From: Methanomicrobiales archaeon
GTDB lineage: Archaea; Halobacteriota; Methanomicrobia; Methanomicrobiales; Methanoculleaceae
Reading direction: 5' to 3'
DNA length: 9,589 nucleotides
Assembly (NCBI GenBank): GCA_012510335.1
Contig: JAAZIF010000282.1
Coordinates: forward strand, 1 to 9,589
Shown here: positions 7,179-9,589 of the stretch, piece by piece
Layout of the letters: every line of letters begins with the position of its first letter
How positions within the stretch are numbered: position 1 is the stretch's first letter
Notes under the pieces: generated by a model
Databases searched by the model: none
Told to the model about the DNA's origin: nothing
The model's input: only the letters and a program-made list of their open reading frames with translations
Position numbers and translations under genes: made by a program

Positions 7179-7202
7179 GCCGGGGGGTGGCGCCACCCCG
7201 GC
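7179..7202. repeat. GC-rich inverted repeat in the gene-free stretch
   Basis: GGGGTGGCGCCACCCC at 7184-7199 is a perfect 16-base palindrome centred on GGCGCC. Allowing two unpaired G bases, the arms extend to GCC...GGC at 7179-7202. It lies within the linker-like part of the dockerin-like remnant. Together with that remnant it is the only structure I see in 7065-7327; the rest of that stretch (about 7203-7327) holds no convincing gene on either strand. Confidence 0.6.
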
Positions 7203-7327
7203 GATAACATTTCCGGCTGGCGGATGCTCCTACAAGCCTCCCCCCATATCTGCTCCGGCGTGCGCCCACGGACAGAAAATCGGTTAAGGAGACCTTTAGA
7301 ATATGCCGCCGGCCCCAAAAGCCCACG

Positions 7328-7334
7328 AAAAAAA
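7328..7334 (-). terminator. Oligo-T terminator after the 106-residue gene
   Basis: Seven consecutive T bases on the minus strand directly follow the stop codon of the gene ending at 7335. Archaeal RNA polymerase commonly terminates at such runs without a hairpin. Confidence 0.55.
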
Positions 7335-7655
7335 TCAGAGCGAGTCCAGGCTGATCCCGGAGAACTCATCGGCGAACGCGTTGACGTCCTTGACACCGAA
7401 CGCGGTCTGGACCTGGGCGAGCTCGAGGTCGCGCGCCGCGTCACACATATAGTCGAGGATATCGATCGAGAGTTCCTTCTTCTGTCTGGACTTGCGGAGC
7501 TGATCCACGAGGAATGTCATCCTCTCGGGGGACTCCATCCGGAGTTTGGCGAGGCTCATGACGCACATGTAGATCCGGGTCAGGTTCCTGTCCGTTCCGG
7601 TGATGGTGTCAAAAAAGTTCCGGAGAACCTGCGCCTGGTAGACCTCGCCGCTCAT
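7335..7655 (-). CDS. Small soluble helical protein, function unknown
   Basis: I do not recognise this 106-residue protein. It appears soluble and mainly helical, without membrane segments or a signal peptide. A basic patch, QLRKSRQKKE, lies at about 52-61, between a hydrophobic N-terminal helical region and an acidic C-terminal half. It has two cysteines (at about 31 and 71) and no known metal or nucleotide motif. The gene is supported by its own strong TATA box (7678-7688) and by an oligo-T run directly after the stop. The ATG at 7653-7655 has no Shine-Dalgarno, which fits a leaderless transcript. It lies 64 bases downstream of the YchF-like gene on the same strand, but having its own promoter suggests separate control. 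Confidence 0.8.
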   Translation of the reverse strand: MSGEVYQAQVLRNFFDTITGTDRNLTRIYMCVMSLAKLRMESPERMTFLVDQLRKSRQKKELSIDILDYMCDAARDLELAQVQTAFGVKDVNAFADEFSGISLDSL

Positions 7656-7677
7656 ATTGATCGAGTATCTCGCAGCC

Positions 7678-7688
7678 TTATATAAAAC
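7678..7688 (-). promoter_or_regulatory. Strong TATA box for leaderless transcription
   Basis: On the minus strand this reads GTTTTATATAA, an almost ideal archaeal TATA box. Its centre (about 7683) is about 28 bases from the A of the ATG at 7655, so the usual 25-27 base spacing puts transcription initiation at or next to the start codon. No Shine-Dalgarno lies in between. Confidence 0.7.
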
Positions 7689-7719
7689 CCTGCCGGTTTA
7701 TTCCTCCCGCCGTGAAACC

Positions 7720-8889
7720 TCACTTCCTGACGCTCACGATCTTGATGATGTCGCCGCTCTTCAGCTCGAGGGTATCCTTGATCCGCATACCGCTCCTCGC
7801 ATCTATGGCGTAGAGGAACCCCTCACCGATATCGGTGTGGATCTGGTAGGCGAGGTCGCGTGGTGTCGAACCACGCTTCATGAGGAGCGCGTCGGGGAGC
7901 ACCCTGCCCTTGCTGTCGGCGAGTTTGCTCTCGTCCTCGACGGGGTATACGACTATCATATCGAGGAGGTCAAAGACCGCAGAATCGAGTGCTTTCTGGA
8001 TTCCGGTACCGTCAAACGCCTGCATGAAGTCTGCGACCTTCTGGAGGCCTGCCTTCTGCGCCGGGTTGAGGCTAGCGCCGGGGTTGACCTCAAGCACTGG
8101 ATCGCCGGGGCGGTAGGTGATGAACTTCCCTTCAGCGGCCATGCGGAGAGCAAGTTCGCCGGCAGCGCTTGCAAATATGACGCCGTGTCCTTTGAGTCGG
8201 TCAAGGCACTTTTCCGGCGCCTGGTCAGCCTTGTTCCCGACGATAAGCATCGGTTTGCTGCGCACCATCGCCTCCCGGCAGAACCGGATCAGATCCTCCT
8301 CGCCGGCGGTGCGGAGGTCAACCCCGGCCGCATCGGCGGCATCGCGGACGTTTTCAAGTGTCACGCCGAGGCCGGCGAAGACATCGGCCACCGCCGCCGC
8401 AAGAGAGAACTCTCTCGCCTGGGCCTGCCTCTGGAGCTTCGCCCAGTGCCGCGAGAGGATGCCATACATCCACATCGAGAACTCATACTGGAGGAACTCG
8501 ATATCCTTCACGGGGTCACGCGACCCTATATCGATCGGGTTTCCCTCGGCGTCCGTCGCCCCGCTCGCGTCGACGACCTGGAGGATAGCGTCCGCCTGCC
8601 TGAGGTTGTCGAGGAACTGGTTCCCAAGCCCCCTCCCCATGTGGGCCTCGGGGACGAGGCCCGCGACGTCGATCAGACCGATGGGGATGAACCGGACCCC
8701 GCCCCGGCAGTTCCCGCACAATACCCCCATCTCCTGACAGGGGCAGGCGGCCCTTATGTACGCAACACCGTGGTTGGCATCGATTGTTGTAAACGGGTAG
8801 CTCGCGATCTCTGCCGGGGCCAGGGTCGCCGCCCTGAAGAGGGTTGATTTCCCGGAGTTAGGTTTTCCTGCAATGGCCAGTGTGATCAT
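7720..8889 (-). CDS. ychF: Archaeal-type Obg/YchF-family GTPase with TGS domain
   Basis: This is a translation-associated P-loop NTPase of the Obg superfamily, expected in the cytoplasm at ribosomes. The product has 389 residues. The G1 loop GKPNSGKST is at residues 8-16, G3 is DVAGLVP at 74-80, and the G4 motif is NKAD at 219-222. A helical insert lies at about 125-210, and a TGS domain fills about 310-389, starting near RGSTPRDLAYQIHTDIGEG. G4 is the canonical NKxD, whereas the YchF/OLA1 proteins known to prefer ATP have NxxE, so GTP is the more likely ligand here. Four cysteines (49, 51, 58, 61) form CxC-x6-CxxC between G1 and G3. The start at 8887-8889 is chosen because AGGAG lies six bases upstream and the P-loop begins at the expected depth; an in-frame start at 8949 adds 20 residues unlike the family. 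Confidence 0.93.
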   Translation of the reverse strand: MITLAIAGKPNSGKSTLFRAATLAPAEIASYPFTTIDANHGVAYIRAACPCQEMGVLCGNCRGGVRFIPIGLIDVAGLVPEAHMGRGLGNQFLDNLRQADAILQVVDASGATDAEGNPIDIGSRDPVKDIEFLQYEFSMWMYGILSRHWAKLQRQAQAREFSLAAAVADVFAGLGVTLENVRDAADAAGVDLRTAGEEDLIRFCREAMVRSKPMLIVGNKADQAPEKCLDRLKGHGVIFASAAGELALRMAAEGKFITYRPGDPVLEVNPGASLNPAQKAGLQKVADFMQAFDGTGIQKALDSAVFDLLDMIVVYPVEDESKLADSKGRVLPDALLMKRGSTPRDLAYQIHTDIGEGFLYAIDARSGMRIKDTLELKSGDIIKIVSVRK

Positions 8890-8895
8890 GGAGAA

Positions 8896-8900
8896 CTCCT
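8896..8900 (-). promoter_or_regulatory. Ribosome binding site fixing the YchF start
   Basis: AGGAG on the minus strand, six bases before the ATG at 8889. It supports this start over the in-frame one at 8949. Confidence 0.7.
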
Positions 8901-9005
8901 GGTGGCAGCGCACCGTGCGGCTCTGGAGTAGTATTGGGTCATGCACCATTTATCATCTTCTTTCCTGGCGCGGGATTCAATTAGGAGTGAGAGCAATATA
9001 GTTGC
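8901..9005. promoter_or_regulatory. Divergent gap between ychF and the pyruvate-kinase-like gene
   Basis: ATTTAT at 8948-8953 (ATAAAT on the minus strand) is the best TATA-like element for either direction. For ychF it would start RNA near 8925, giving a leader of about 35 bases that holds the AGGAG site. For the plus-strand gene it would start RNA near 8977, but AGGAG at 8983-8987 is 18 bases from the ATG at 9006, too far for normal initiation. Assigned by eye only. Confidence 0.3.
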
Positions 9006-9589
9006 ATGGCCTTCGTAACCAGAAATACTTACTACTTCGATGCCCCCGGCGCGGGGAATACCCCCGATGCCGCCCGGTTCGCCGTCGAGCGGGCCCGGGA
9101 TCTCGGCATCAAGACAATTGTGGTCGCAAGCACAAGCGGCCGGACGGCGCTTGCCTTCCTGGATGCCATGAAAGGGACGGATATTGAGCTGGTAGTCGTC
9201 ACCCACGTGATCGGCTTCTCAAAACCCGGCGAGTGGGAGTTTGAGGAAGAGGCGGCAATGACCCTCCGGGCGGCGGGGGCGAAGATCGTCACCGGCACGC
9301 ACGCCCTCTCGGGGCTTGAGCGTGCGATCACCCGCTCGCCGAGGCTCGGCGGCAGCTCCCGGACCGAGGCCATCGCTGAGGCGCTCCGGCGCGTCGTCGC
9401 GATAGGCCTGAAGGTCGCGGTGGAGTGTACCCTCATCGCGGCGGACCAGGGTGCGATCGGCGTCGATGAAGAGGTGGTCGCGGCGGGTGGCACCGCAACC
9501 GGTGCAGATACCGTCTGTGTCATCCGGCCGGCGCATACCGCATCGTTCTTTGACCTCCAGGTGCGCGAGATCGTCGCCATGCCGAGGGA
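9006..9589 (+). CDS. Stand-alone pyruvate kinase C-terminal (alpha/beta) domain protein (partial at 3' end)
   Basis: The 194 visible codons match the C-terminal domain of pyruvate kinase occurring alone, a family common in methanogens, without the catalytic TIM barrel. In full pyruvate kinases this domain binds allosteric effectors; the role of the free-standing form is unknown. Visible marks are an N-terminal helix (NTPDAARFAVERARDLG, 18-34), the strand and loop TIVVASTSGRTA at 37-48, VVVTHVIGF at 63-71, and VECTLIAADQGAI at 139-151. An alternating beta-alpha pattern continues to VCVIRPAHTASFFD at 170-183. Family members are about 180-200 residues, so probably only a few codons are missing. 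The ATG at 9006 is the only reasonable start: a stop at 8988-8990 closes the frame upstream. It is transcribed away from ychF. Confidence 0.85.
   Translation, partial: MAFVTRNTYYFDAPGAGNTPDAARFAVERARDLGIKTIVVASTSGRTALAFLDAMKGTDIELVVVTHVIGFSKPGEWEFEEEAAMTLRAAGAKIVTGTHALSGLERAITRSPRLGGSSRTEAIAEALRRVVAIGLKVAVECTLIAADQGAIGVDEEVVAAGGTATGADTVCVIRPAHTASFFDLQVREIVAMPR

Noticed and set aside
7006..7326. The 106-codon minus-strand frame as an intact gene
   Set aside because: It needs a GTG start with no ribosome site, its N-terminal half resembles nothing, and its end runs past the expected dockerin-type ending into the MATE gene. A decayed remnant explains it better.
7657..8847. A 396-codon open frame on the plus strand
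   Set aside because: It lies antisense to the YchF-like gene, whose motifs are unmistakable. The plus-strand product has no recognisable domain and is a typical mirror frame of GC-rich coding DNA.
8890..8949. A 20-residue N-terminal extension of the YchF-like protein
   Set aside because: AGGAG sits directly before the ATG at 8889, and family members begin just ahead of the P-loop, as they do from that start.
1..9589. tRNA or rRNA genes, CRISPR arrays, insertion sequences, attachment sites
   Set aside because: Reading both strands, I saw no cloverleaf sequence, regularly spaced direct repeats, transposase or integrase motifs, or flanking duplications.

Overview
The window looks like core chromosome of a GC-rich methanogenic archaeon, most likely a Methanomicrobiales relative close to Methanoculleus. 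This is inferred from gene content: a topoisomerase VI B subunit, an archaeal-type NMN adenylyltransferase, an archaeal-type Obg/YchF GTPase, LarB, a stand-alone pyruvate-kinase C-terminal-domain protein, and a dockerin-like scrap. AT-rich gaps with TATA-like boxes and several genes without a usable Shine-Dalgarno sequence also fit an archaeon. No species identification was run.

Layout. (1) Bases 1-2172, minus strand: a tight cluster reading, in transcription order, small membrane protein, hisS, top6B (cut by the window edge). hisS and top6B overlap by 14 bases. (2) Bases 2173-2220: a 48-base divergent promoter gap. (3) Bases 2221-4837, plus strand: larB and nadM joined by an ATGA stop/start overlap, then a 429-residue coiled-coil protein of unknown function. 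(4) Bases 4882-7049, plus strand: an unknown four-helix membrane protein joined by a second ATGA overlap to a MATE-family transporter. (5) Bases 7050-7334: no intact gene. A short hairpin sits on the MATE stop codon, followed by a frameshifted minus-strand dockerin-like 3' remnant and a GC-rich palindrome. (6) Bases 7335-8889, minus strand: a 106-residue unknown protein with a strong TATA box placed for leaderless transcription, and upstream of it the YchF-like GTPase. (7) Bases 9006-9589, plus strand: the pyruvate-kinase C-terminal-like protein, open at the window end.

Working together. HisRS and YchF belong to translation, and topoisomerase VI to DNA topology. LarB consumes nicotinic acid adenine dinucleotide, and NadM-type enzymes make NAD-type dinucleotides, so the coupled larB-nadM pair suggests a link between pyridine-dinucleotide supply and nickel-pincer cofactor synthesis. 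The membrane protein and MATE transporter are probably made together, but nothing visible identifies a substrate. No tRNA, rRNA, CRISPR array, insertion sequence or obvious phage or defence module was seen. This reads as a mostly ordinary core region with a few understudied proteins.
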